Assembly (NCBI GenBank): GCA_963747535.1
Contig: CAVVFX010000002.1
Coordinates: 310,001 to 374,000 of the forward strand
Direction of reading: 5' to 3'
DNA from: CAVVFX01 sp963747535
GTDB lineage: Bacteria; Acidobacteriota; Terriglobia; Bryobacterales; Bryobacteraceae
DNA length: 64,000 nucleotides
Below, piece after piece: positions 34,335-41,771 of the stretch. Positions within the stretch are counted from its first letter, which is position 1, and every line of letters starts with the position of its first letter. The notes under the pieces are model-generated. The model had not been told where the DNA came from and searched no databases. It saw only the letters and a program-made list of their open reading frames with translations. Both the position numbers and the translations under genes were made by a program.

Positions 34335-36104
34335 ATGGCGACTCTTTACCGATACTTGCGGGATTACTGGAAACTGGTGGTGCTGGCGCTCGTACTGGCG
34401 GCAGTGAACCAGGTGTTTTCCCTGCTCGATCCGCTGATCTTCCGGCACATCATCGACTCCTATGCCACGCGTTTTCACGAATACACGAGCGCCCAGTTCA
34501 TTCGGGGCGTCAGCGTCCTGCTCGGCGCCGCGGTCGGCGTAGCCTTCGTCTCGCGGGTGGCCAAGAATTTCCAGGACTACTACGTCAACCTGATCACCCA
34601 GCAGGTGGGCGCACGCATCTACGCCGACGGTATCCGCCACTCGCTCGAACTGCCTTATGCGCAGTTCGAAGACCAGCGTAGCGGAGAGACGCTCGGCATG
34701 CTGCAGAAGGTGCGGACCGATGTCGAAAAGCTGATCAACATCTCGGTGAACCTGCTGTTCACCACCTTGATCGGCGTCATTTTCGTGATGTTCTACGCGG
34801 CTAAAGTGCACTGGTCGATCGGGCCGGCGTACCTGCTCACCATTCCGCTGCTGGGCGGGTTGAGTTCCCTGCTCAGCCACAAGATCAAGGCGGTGCAGAA
34901 GGTGATCGTGAAGGAGACCACGGCGCTGGCCGGGTCCACCACCGAGTCCTTGCGCAACATCGAACTCGTAAAGAGCCTGGGCCTGGCGCAGCAGGAAATC
35001 GGACGACTCAATTCCACCACGGCGAAAATTCTGAAGCTGGAGTTGAAGAAGGTGCGCTACCTGCGCAGTTTGAGCTTCATCCAGGGCACTTTCGTCAACA
35101 TGCTGCGGACGTCGATCCTGTTCCTGATGCTCTACCTGATCTTCACGCAACGCATCACGGTGGGGCAGTTCTTCTCGTTGTTCATTTACTCGTTCTTCAT
35201 TTTCGGACCTTTACAGGAGTTGGGCAATGTAGTCAACACCTATCGCGAGACGGAAGTTTCGCTGCAGAATTTCGAAAAGATTCTGGCGATGGAGCCGGAA
35301 CCGCGGCCGGAACATCCCGTGCCGGTGACACAACTCGAAACGCTCGAATTCGAGGAGGTCGGGTTCCAACACCAGTCGGCGAACAAACCGGCTCTGGACG
35401 GGATAACATTCCAGGTCTCGCGGGGGCAGACGATCGCGTTCGTAGGCCCGTCGGGAGCAGGCAAGACCACCCTGGTCAAGCTGCTCGTGGGACTGTACCG
35501 GCCGTTGACCGGCCACATTTTCTACAACCAGACCAGGGAAGACGAGGTGGAAATCGACAGCCTGCGCGAGAAGATCGGGTTCGTGACGCAGGACGCGCAG
35601 CTTTTCTCCGGCACGATTCGCGAGAATCTGCTCTTCGTGCATCCGGGCGCGACTGACGCCGAGTGCCTGGACGTGCTGCGGCAGGCGTCGGTAGGCAGTT
35701 TGCTGGCGCGTGCCGACCGGGGACTCGATACCGTGATCGGGGAGGGCGGCGTCAAGGTATCGGGCGGCGAGAAACAGCGCCTATCTATCGCCCGGGCTCT
35801 CCTGCGCAGGCCGCAACTGCTGGTATTCGACGAGGCAACGTCGTCTCTCGATTCGCTGACGGAAGAGGAGATCAGCTCGACGATACGCGATGTCGCGGCG
35901 ACGCGGGATGCGATTACGATTCTGATCGCGCACCGCCTCTCGACGGTGCTGCATGCCGATCGCATCTACGTTCTGGAACGCGGCAGGATCGTGGAAGCCG
36001 GACGGCACGAAGAGCTGATCGAAGGCAAAGGCCTCTATTATGCGATGTGGCGCCAGCAGGTCGGCGAGGGCCGCGCGGCGTTGACGGCTCGTGTGATGCG
36101 GTGA
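34335..36104 (+). CDS. ABC exporter, fused membrane and ATPase domains
   Basis: The ATG at 34335 is chosen because it opens the first helix (YLRDYWKLVVLALVLAAVNQVF); the frame upstream lies in the R2 repeat. The 589-residue half-transporter has about six membrane helices. The nucleotide-binding domain follows, with Walker A (FVGPSGAGKTTLVKLLVG), the Q-loop GFVTQDAQLFSGTIREN, the signature KVSGGEKQRLSIARALL, Walker B (LLVFDEATSSLDS) and the H-loop IAHRLSTV. It would act as a homodimer, exporting lipids, peptides or drugs. The substrate cannot be told. The gene stands alone. Confidence 0.93.
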   Translation: MATLYRYLRDYWKLVVLALVLAAVNQVFSLLDPLIFRHIIDSYATRFHEYTSAQFIRGVSVLLGAAVGVAFVSRVAKNFQDYYVNLITQQVGARIYADGIRHSLELPYAQFEDQRSGETLGMLQKVRTDVEKLINISVNLLFTTLIGVIFVMFYAAKVHWSIGPAYLLTIPLLGGLSSLLSHKIKAVQKVIVKETTALAGSTTESLRNIELVKSLGLAQQEIGRLNSTTAKILKLELKKVRYLRSLSFIQGTFVNMLRTSILFLMLYLIFTQRITVGQFFSLFIYSFFIFGPLQELGNVVNTYRETEVSLQNFEKILAMEPEPRPEHPVPVTQLETLEFEEVGFQHQSANKPALDGITFQVSRGQTIAFVGPSGAGKTTLVKLLVGLYRPLTGHIFYNQTREDEVEIDSLREKIGFVTQDAQLFSGTIRENLLFVHPGATDAECLDVLRQASVGSLLARADRGLDTVIGEGGVKVSGGEKQRLSIARALLRRPQLLVFDEATSSLDSLTEEEISSTIRDVAATRDAITILIAHRLSTVLHADRIYVLERGRIVEAGRHEELIEGKGLYYAMWRQQVGEGRAALTARVMR

Positions 36105-36200
36105 GATCCTCCATCCGCCTACTCATTCAACCCCGCTAATTCTCCCGAACCTGCCGCGCCATCGTGTTGATACTATTTGGGTATTCCTATTTAAGTATTA

Positions 36201-36229
36201 TTGACCTTGAAACCTGAAACTGATATATA
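36201..36229 (+). promoter_or_regulatory. Sigma-70-like promoter upstream of the zinc-ribbon gene
   Basis: TTGACC (36201-36206), 17 bp and TATATA (36224-36229) lie in a locally AT-rich stretch. A GGAG ribosome site (36246-36249) and the ATG at 36257 follow. The spacing of every element is normal. Confidence 0.55.
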
Positions 36230-36256
36230 TTGATTGGCGGAATTTGGAGAAAATGT

Positions 36257-36442
36257 ATGATGTGTTGCGACCTTTGCGGGGAGGCAACCGAATGCCTCCA
36301 AAATGAGACCGACGGCCAGGAGTTCGGCGTTTGCGAGAGTTGCCCGCTAGCGGAAAAGCTAAGCGTAGCGGGATCGGTAAAGGCCAGCCCCGAGAAAGCC
36401 GAAGAGCTCGAAGAGGAAGAGTACGAGGAGACTTTAATCTAG
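36257..36442 (+). CDS. Small four-cysteine zinc-ribbon-like protein
   Basis: A 61-residue protein starting MMCCDLCGEATECLQNE. Two CxxC pairs (CDLC and CESC, about 25 residues apart) suggest one zinc-binding knuckle. The tail is strongly acidic (EKAEELEEEEYEETL). A ribosome site GGAG sits 7 bp before the ATG, and a good promoter lies just upstream. It ends 2 bp before the SDR gene, so the two are probably co-transcribed. No family is recognised; small proteins of this kind often bind a partner enzyme or nucleic acid. Confidence 0.7.
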   Translation: MMCCDLCGEATECLQNETDGQEFGVCESCPLAEKLSVAGSVKASPEKAEELEEEEYEETLI

Positions 36443-36444
36443 CC

Positions 36445-37278
36445 ATGTTAGTTGCTGATGCTCCGCTTATAAGGGAGTGTGGCACCCGGCGGGAGGCCCA
36501 GCCGCTGATTGAGACCCTTTTTTCGCTGGCGGGGAAAACCGCCGTAGTAGTTGGCGGAGGAGGAGTGCTCGCGAGTGAGATAGCCATGGGATTCGCAGGA
36601 GCAGGAGCGAATGTCGTCATTGCCGACCTCAACAAGGAACACGCGGAAGAGCATGCCCGGGAGATCCGCGAGCAGGGGCGTAAGTGCCTGGTGTGTCAGG
36701 CCGACGTTTCGAAGAAGGCGGACATCGAGCGCATACTCGAAGACACTTTAGCGAATTTCGACGGCGTCGATATTCTGTTGAACGCGGCGGGCATTAATTC
36801 CGGCACGCCGTTTTTTGACATTGAAGAAGCCGAATGGTCGCGCATCCTCGATGTGGATCTGCGCAGCGTCTTTCTGGCTTGCCAGGTGATCGGCAAGGCC
36901 ATGGTCATCGCCGGCAAAGGTGGATCGATCATCAATATTTCTTCGGCATCGTCCGATCCTCCGCTCTCCAGGGTGTTCACCTATTCGGTGGCCAAGGGGG
37001 GTGTCAATCAGATCACTAAATTCCTGGCGCGCGAATTTGCTCCGCACCGGGTGCGCGTGAACGCCATTCAGCCTGGTTTCTTTCCCGCCGAGCAAAACCG
37101 TAAGCTGCTCACGGAAGCTCGCGTGGCCTCGATCATGAACCACACGCCCATGGGTCGTTTCGGATCGCCTTCGGAGCTGGTCGGCGCGGCGCTGTATCTG
37201 GCTTCCGACAAGGCATCCTCGTTTGTCACGGGCAGTATCGTGCGGGTTGACGGCGGGTTCGCCGCGATGACTATTTAG
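36445..37278 (+). CDS. Short-chain dehydrogenase/reductase (gluconate/fructuronate-type)
   Basis: The ATG at 36445, 2 bp after the small zinc-ribbon gene, gives 277 residues. Earlier starts would overlap that gene. Classical SDR features are seen: the cofactor motif VVVGGGGVLASEIAMGFA, NAAG in ILLNAAGINS, and the catalytic Ser-Tyr-Lys in ISSASS and FTYSVAKGGVNQIT. The C-terminal TGSIVRVDGGF also matches. The pattern is close to gluconate 5-dehydrogenase/D-mannonate oxidoreductase members. The reaction is NAD(P)-dependent oxidation or reduction of a sugar acid or polyol; the exact substrate is open. Confidence 0.9.
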   Translation: MLVADAPLIRECGTRREAQPLIETLFSLAGKTAVVVGGGGVLASEIAMGFAGAGANVVIADLNKEHAEEHAREIREQGRKCLVCQADVSKKADIERILEDTLANFDGVDILLNAAGINSGTPFFDIEEAEWSRILDVDLRSVFLACQVIGKAMVIAGKGGSIINISSASSDPPLSRVFTYSVAKGGVNQITKFLAREFAPHRVRVNAIQPGFFPAEQNRKLLTEARVASIMNHTPMGRFGSPSELVGAALYLASDKASSFVTGSIVRVDGGFAAMTI

Positions 37279-37291
37279 CACCGTTGCCCAA

Positions 37292-37340
37292 CCGTGGCGC
37301 AGACCATCGTTTTTTGTGGTCTGCGGCCTTTCAGCCGCAC
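37292..37340 (+). repeat. R1 hairpin repeat, copy 7 (tandem unit 1)
   Basis: Arms CGCAGACCA (37298-37306) and TGGTCTGCG (37317-37325). A second overlapping stem-loop TGCGGC-CTTTCA-GCCGCA follows, so the two hairpins share bases and exclude each other. Confidence 0.88.
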
Positions 37341-37395
37341 GAGTACGCCGCGACGGTGCGCTCCAAAAGGGTCTGAAACTGCCAGCGACCGGCCC

Positions 37396-37444
37396 CCGTG
37401 GCGCAGACCATCGTTTTTTGTGGTCTGCGGCCTTTCAGCCGCAC
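37396..37444 (+). repeat. R1 hairpin repeat, copy 8 (tandem unit 2)
   Basis: Arms CGCAGACCA (37402-37410) and TGGTCTGCG (37421-37429), same second stem-loop as copy 7. It is 104 bp downstream of copy 7. Confidence 0.88.
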
Positions 37445-37499
37445 GAGCACGCCGCGACGGTGCGCTCCAAAGGGGTCTGAAACTGCCAGCGACCGGCCC

Positions 37500-37545
37500 C
37501 CGTGGCGCAGACCATCGTTTTTTGTGGTCTGCGGCCTTTCAGCTT
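37500..37545 (+). repeat. R1 hairpin repeat, copy 9 (tandem unit 3)
   Basis: Arms CGCAGACCA (37506-37514) and TGGTCTGCG (37525-37533). Its tail provides the TGA stop (37539-37541, minus strand) of the neighbouring gene. Confidence 0.85.
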
Positions 37546-38291
37546 TTGCGGCGCCGGACTTGCTCGGGAAAAAGGGCGTAGCCTTCCGGAGGCGGAAAGA
37601 TGCTCTTGAGCAATTCCAGGCGCTTCCGGATGTAGCGGCTGGCGAGCTGTCGCGGGCCGGCTTCGACGTCGATATCGCAGCAAATACCGTGCAGGTAGAG
37701 GGTCAGCGTGTCACGCAGTGCCTGCCGCTGGTAGTCCGCCCAGAGGGTCGATTCACGCTTGCCGTTGCCGGATGACCGATGCAGGTACTTCTGCTTCAAT
37801 TCCCAGCTGTCCTCGCGAATCTCGCCGTTGACTTCGCTCGCGAGCTCCTCACGCAATAGCTTTGCAAAATCTGCGAGGAAGGACGCTGGAGCGCGCTTTG
37901 CGATCTGGGTTGCAATCGCATCGTACAGAGTGTAGTGGTACTCGGACATGTCGACGCCAGAGGTGGCGAGCGCGACCAGCACCCGGTCATCGACGGTGAC
38001 CTCGGCTGTCAATAATGACCGGCCCGACGGCGGCGCTTCGAAGGAAACCATGGCCGGACCGCGGCCGGTGCCTTTCTCCAGATGAGGGACCAATAGCAGC
38101 CCGATGGGCGGCAACATCTCCCCGACGGCCGGCGGCAGCGCTGCGACGGGTTCATGGACATACTGCTTCAGATCTTCGTCGACGATGGGTGTCGTGGAGA
38201 AAAAAGAGAAGCTGCTGTTTACTGGCACCATCTGGCCCGCTACTTGACGGGCGACATCCAGGATAGTGAATCGTTCGGTGTGGTTGGGCAT
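37539..38291 (-). CDS. Conserved hypothetical protein, 250 residues
   Basis: Not recognised. The start is placed at the ATG 38291 (MPNHTERFTILDVARQVAG). The protein is soluble, without signal or membrane helix. It has an N-terminal mixed region, a segment ATSGVDMSEYHYTLYDAIA, and a charged C-terminal half (RRSSGNGKRESTLWADYQ-like) ending in a short basic tail. The stop codon lies inside the third R1 repeat, so the last residues could be altered by repeat insertion. The open frame and codon pattern look genuine. Neighbours give no clue to function. Confidence 0.65.
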   Translation of the reverse strand: MPNHTERFTILDVARQVAGQMVPVNSSFSFFSTTPIVDEDLKQYVHEPVAALPPAVGEMLPPIGLLLVPHLEKGTGRGPAMVSFEAPPSGRSLLTAEVTVDDRVLVALATSGVDMSEYHYTLYDAIATQIAKRAPASFLADFAKLLREELASEVNGEIREDSWELKQKYLHRSSGNGKRESTLWADYQRQALRDTLTLYLHGICCDIDVEAGPRQLASRYIRKRLELLKSIFPPPEGYALFPEQVRRRKS

Positions 38292-38332
38292 TCCCCGGTT
38301 GAATTCTAACACGCAAGGGAGTTTTCAGTGAT

Positions 38333-38490
38333 CAGTCTTCAGTTATCAGTTCCAAATGCTGGTCTTCCGGCTGACAACTCTCCAGAAACTGCGGCCAAAC
38401 TCGCTCGCGGCGAGAAAGGCGTAAGTTTCAGGCACATTGGACCGCGGCTTGCCCCGCGGTTAGCGGCTGAAAACTGACGACTGAAGACTG
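38333..38490. repeat. MITE-like element with 11-bp inverted ends
   Basis: CAGTCTTCAGT (38333-38343) and ACTGAAGACTG (38480-38490) are perfect inverted repeats 158 bp apart. More partial symmetry lies inside (TTATCAGTT versus AAACTGACG). It fills the gap between two minus-strand genes and has no gene. It resembles small non-autonomous elements or a long hairpin. Confidence 0.5.
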
Positions 38491-38491
38491 T

Positions 38492-39073
38492 TTACCCCGC
38501 GACCGACTGGAAATCTCCCGGAGTATCGATATCGGTTTCAGCTTCCGGGCAAGGGATGCGGATGGACTGCTCGAGATGCGCGAGGATGACTCCTTTGCAG
38601 CCCTCGGTCGGCAGGAGCGATTTCAATTTCGGGAAAATCTCGCGGCTGAAGAACGCCGGCATTCCAACCGTTCCGGCATACTCGGACGCGATGATCGGGC
38701 GGCCGGTTTCTCCGTGCTCTTCAATGAGGTGCTGGAAGATTTCAGCCGACACGAGAGGCTGATCGGCGAGCGCCAGGATCGCACCTTCGCAACCTAAAAT
38801 CTCGGCGCCCGAGATGCCTGCGCAAATCGACGTCCCGACGCCTTGTTCCCACTCGGTATTCTCAACCACCACCACATCCAGGCCTTCGAGAGCGGCTCGC
38901 ATCTTTTCGACATCGCAGCCGAGAACTACCACCACCGGATCGCATCCGGAGGCAACCGCTGTTTCGGCGGCATGGCGAATCAACGGCCGTCCCTGATAAG
39001 GCAGCAGTTGCTTGGGAGAGCCCATGCGTGTCGACCCGCCGGCAGCCAGTAAAACTAGTGCGATATTATCCAT
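38492..39073 (-). CDS. MobA/MocA-like nucleotidyltransferase
   Basis: The ATG at 39073 gives 193 residues. The N-terminal signature LVLLAAGGSTRMGSPKQLLPY is that of NTP_transf_3 enzymes (MocA/MobA-type, molybdenum cofactor cytidylyl- or guanylyltransferase). The metal-site stretch ILALADQPLVSAEIF and GMPAFFSREIFPKL-like segment match MocA rather than sugar-nucleotide enzymes. In that group CTP or GTP is joined to molybdopterin for dehydrogenases. No molybdoenzyme is encoded nearby, so the role is inferred from family only. Confidence 0.85.
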   Translation of the reverse strand: MDNIALVLLAAGGSTRMGSPKQLLPYQGRPLIRHAAETAVASGCDPVVVVLGCDVEKMRAALEGLDVVVVENTEWEQGVGTSICAGISGAEILGCEGAILALADQPLVSAEIFQHLIEEHGETGRPIIASEYAGTVGMPAFFSREIFPKLKSLLPTEGCKGVILAHLEQSIRIPCPEAETDIDTPGDFQSVAG

Positions 39074-39261
39074 GGATGCCCTCATCATCGCGCAAAATGG
39101 CGGCTACTGCACTGCAATTGTGGGATATTTACACCCGGGCATGTGAGAAAGTTTACTTGTCGGGCACGGTGGGAGAGTTCGAATTTACGAGAGATAACAT
39201 GAAAATCAATGCTTTGGTAGACATTCCCTGCTTCGCGGGCGAAAACCGCCCGATGTTTGCG

Positions 39262-39289
39262 TTGGTGGAGTAGGGCGTTTTCGCCTGCC
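39262..39289 (+). repeat. R2 hairpin, copy 2
   Basis: TTGGTGGAGTAGGGCG then TTTT then CGCCTGCCAA: TTGG pairs with CCAA and GGCG with CGCC. Same orientation as the 34.2-kb copy. It follows a doubtful small open frame. Confidence 0.5.
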
Positions 39290-39300
39290 AAACGCCTAAT

Positions 39301-39346
39301 CGTGGGGCAGACCATCGCCCTTTTGTGGTCTGCCTGGCTGCGCAGA
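39301..39346 (+). repeat. R1 hairpin repeat, copy 10 (last one)
   Basis: Arms GGCAGACCA (39306-39314) and TGGTCTGCC (39326-39334) with an 11-base loop TCGCCCTTTTG, then GGCTGCGCAG. No further R1 copy is seen to the end of the window. Confidence 0.82.
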
Positions 39347-39461
39347 CTTATGTCGCGAATTTCTAACTCAGGACACTAACGAGGCTCCGCCTCGGACCGA
39401 CGAGCATGTGGGCGTTGTAAGGCGTCGGCTAGACACGCATGATCGGCTCACTCGCTACGAG

Positions 39462-39848
39462 CTAGGACTCATCGAATGCCAGCACCCGCCGTACAATGCC
39501 ATCACGCAATAGCGGAAGGTTGAAGTTGATGAGGAGTCCCGCCTTCCAGCCACCCAGACGCAGGTATGTCAGCAGTTGAGCCTCGTGGAGGGGGGTGATG
39601 CGATCAACGGCCTTGACCTCCACTACCACGGCGTCCGCCACGACCAGATCGAGCCGATAGCCATAATCGAGTTTAAGTCCCTTGTATTGCACCGGCGGCG
39701 GCAGTTCCAACTGGAAGGGTATTTGGCGCAAAGCTAATTCGTGACAAAGACATTGGACATGAGCAGATTCCAGCAGTCTAGGCCCAATCGTGCGATGCAC
39801 TTCTATGGCGGCGCCGATAATTGCCTCCGTGACTTCATTGACCTTCAT
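39462..39848 (-). CDS. GxxExxY family protein
   Basis: A 128-residue protein matching the GxxExxY family (TIGR04256/PF13366). It has an N-terminal IIGAAIEVHRTIGPRLLESAH, the nuclease-like core YRLDLVVADAVVVEVKAVD, and LLTYLRLGGWKAGLLINFN. The signature here reads GPRLLESAH, so the tyrosine is replaced by histidine. The D-(x)n-E-V-K arrangement resembles PD-(D/E)XK nucleases. The function is unknown, although the family is widespread and often near mobile regions. It borders the decay zone that follows. Confidence 0.85.
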   Translation of the reverse strand: MKVNEVTEAIIGAAIEVHRTIGPRLLESAHVQCLCHELALRQIPFQLELPPPVQYKGLKLDYGYRLDLVVADAVVVEVKAVDRITPLHEAQLLTYLRLGGWKAGLLINFNLPLLRDGIVRRVLAFDES

Positions 39849-40149
39849 CGCATGAGTTTATCCTGGTTGCTCTTCTCCCCTGGGCTCCTTTTCTCTGCGA
39901 CCTCCGCGCCTCTGCGGTCGACCCAGCGTCCGGTTCAATGATTAACCGCAGACGCAGAGGGCGCAGAGGGAGCATCTATCGTGACCCAACTGCTAATGCG
40001 GCGAAACGCCAACGCGAAAGCAAACTGATCGCAGGCTCCGCTTGCGTGCATGAGATGGAAGGTATTCAATAACCTCCATGAGTGGGACCACCGTAAGGCG
40101 ATCGCCCGGCCGTAAAGGCACCCCGCAAGCGGAGCCGCCATCGAAATTA
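39849..40149. other. Intergenic stretch with inverted CGCAGAG motifs
   Basis: No intact gene. CGCCTCTGCGGT (39907-39918) is mirrored by ACCGCAGACGCAGAGG (39945-39960), a hairpin type often seen between bacterial genes. The rest up to 40149 is uninformative and may be the decayed 5' part of the pseudogene that follows. Confidence 0.45.
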
Positions 40150-40625
40150 CCACAGACCGTGGCCGAAGTATTGGACCGGCACGTGACGCTGCAAGTGGAA
40201 TCGATCGACCGCATGTATTTGAACGTAATCGTAGGCCGATTGCAGATCCTGGAGGGAGCACTTCGCTTCCTTCGTGTCCAGAGGAAAGCCAAAGTCCTTG
40301 CCGATGACGCGGGCTTTCGTCCAAGCCATCGAGCAGTTTGCCACAGACAATCAGATTCCATTGATTACCTTCCAAAAGAGGCAACGCAAAGATGATGTAG
40401 CCGCTGGGTTCCGGGCCAAATACCCGAACCGTGAAGGCGTGGTTTCATTGGCAAGGCACAGGAGAGATGCACGGTCTATCGCACCGAGAAACGGCACAAT
40501 CCCAAGAACCATACCAGCTATGCCTGGATCGTCAAATCGACCGCCCTGGTCAACCACTATTATTTCTATTGTGTCGACGAGAACTTCGGCCCTTTTTTCC
40601 TGAAGTTCTGCTCCTACTTAGCCCT
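40150..40625 (+). pseudogene. Frameshifted fragment of a widespread hypothetical protein
   Basis: Reading across three frames recovers TVAEVLDRHVTLQVESIDRM, then MTRAFVQAIEQFATDNQIPL, then AWIVKSTALVNHYYFYCVDE and FGPFFLKFCSY. This matches the order of a ~400-500-residue hypothetical protein known in many soil bacteria. One net +1 shift lies near 40300 and one net -1 shift near 40445. The homology stops abruptly after FCSY, where the family continues with FPYNAKLCINGHEW. The fragment is therefore both frameshifted and truncated. The family function is unknown. Confidence 0.75.
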
Positions 40626-40657
40626 TTGTCCTACTCTGGCGACGACAATTGCCTGCC

Positions 40658-41731
40658 TTACCGAGTGAGCCACCCAAGGGTGAAGCGTGCGAACGTGATG
40701 CGTTCGATGGGAAGCTTTTCGCCCTGCTCGTACAGCATGCCGAGGGAGCCGTCGTGCAACACAATCACAGTTGAATAAGCTGCCGGGCCGGGTTGGATCA
40801 CGCGCCACACGGGCCATGTTCTCCCGCCGTCGTAGCTCAGACGCACGGTCAGGAGCCTGCGTCGCGCTACGTCCGCGGCGTTGCTGAAGATCAGGATGTC
40901 TTTGCCGTCCCGGTTGTATCGCGTAATGCCGGCATTGCAGGCGGGATCGATCAGCGCGGCGTCGTGCTCCATGGGACCGAAGGTCACACCACCGTCCACG
41001 GACCGGGCGATCGCTCGCGTGCGGCCGTTTCGCATATTCTGCAGAATCGTCCCATCGGCCAACTCCACGACGTGACTCTCGTCGGTGCCGGTACCGGACA
41101 AGGCTCCAGTTTTCCAGGTCTTGCCGTGATCGTCGCTATAGGCGTTGCGCGACCCGATCACGCCATACGCGTCCTTCACCACCAGCGGCAATAATAACCG
41201 GCCCTTGCTGGTCTGGATGTTCGTTCCCGACGTCGCGAACAATCCGAACCAAGACGGGTCTTTGACCTGCGGAGTCAAATCTTCCGGGGCCGACCACGTC
41301 ACGCCGTCGTCATCGCTGTGGATGGCGTTGACCTGCAAGGTGTCGGCCCCGGGACGGGAGTTGCCGAAGCCTACTCCAGCCGGACCGTAGGCATGCGTGC
41401 ACCAGATGCGGTTAGTCTGTCGATCGACGAGCAGCGAGGCATCGCCGACGCCTCCCGATGTCACTGCGCGAAGAGTCTGCATCGGGGACCAGTGTCTTCC
41501 GCCGTCCGTGCTGCGGCGTGTAACGAGCGAGATGCGCGCGGGCAGGTCGCTCGGGTTGTCGTGCCGCGCGTCAACCACGGCGAGGAGTGTGCCTTTGGCG
41601 GTTTGGACCAGCGCGGGGATGCGATAGCTGTGAATGCCGCCGTCTCCCTGGTGGAAGAGATCGATCTGCTCGAAGCTGGCAGCAGAGCAGGATATTGAGA
41701 TGGACAACAGTGCCACCACGCGCAGTCGCAT
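40658..41731 (-). CDS. Secreted sialidase-like (BNR/Asp-box) protein
   Basis: A signal peptide (MRLRVVALLSISISCSAAS) precedes a six-bladed sialidase-type propeller of ~335 residues. The arginine motif YRIPALVQT is near the N-terminus (FRIP/YRIP box). There are at least five Asp-boxes: STDGGRHW, SDDDGVTW, SDDHGKTW, SVDGGVTF and SYDGGRTW. The expected role is release of sialic acid or a related sugar from glycans outside the cell, but Asp-box proteins also include inverting or non-enzymatic members. It is intact although both neighbours are decaying. Confidence 0.87.
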   Translation of the reverse strand: MRLRVVALLSISISCSAASFEQIDLFHQGDGGIHSYRIPALVQTAKGTLLAVVDARHDNPSDLPARISLVTRRSTDGGRHWSPMQTLRAVTSGGVGDASLLVDRQTNRIWCTHAYGPAGVGFGNSRPGADTLQVNAIHSDDDGVTWSAPEDLTPQVKDPSWFGLFATSGTNIQTSKGRLLLPLVVKDAYGVIGSRNAYSDDHGKTWKTGALSGTGTDESHVVELADGTILQNMRNGRTRAIARSVDGGVTFGPMEHDAALIDPACNAGITRYNRDGKDILIFSNAADVARRRLLTVRLSYDGGRTWPVWRVIQPGPAAYSTVIVLHDGSLGMLYEQGEKLPIERITFARFTLGWLTR

Positions 41732-41771
41732 TGCAACCTATCGTATGCTGTCGGACGCTGTCCGGTAAACC

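Larger units (their letters stand above)
37292..37545 (+). repeat. Tandem array of 104-bp units carrying R1 copies 7-9
   Basis: Three R1 hairpins recur at exact 104-bp steps (left arms at 37298, 37402, 37506). The spacer is nearly identical in the first two units (GGTGCGCTCCAAAAGGG versus GGTGCGCTCCAAAGGGG, then TCTGAAACTGCCAGCGACC). The third unit is cut short and runs into the stop of the next minus-strand gene. Recent tandem duplication is the simplest reading. Confidence 0.88.

Noticed and set aside
39100..39273. Small plus-strand open frame (MAATALQLWDIYTRACEKVY...)
   Set aside because: Overlaps the upstream region of the nucleotidyltransferase, no known motif, no ribosome site, and ends in an R2 hairpin. 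Opposite strand is open as well.
39306..39334. R1 hairpins as ordinary rho-independent terminators
   Set aside because: The T-run is in the loop, not after the stem, and copies lie upstream, downstream and antisense of genes alike.
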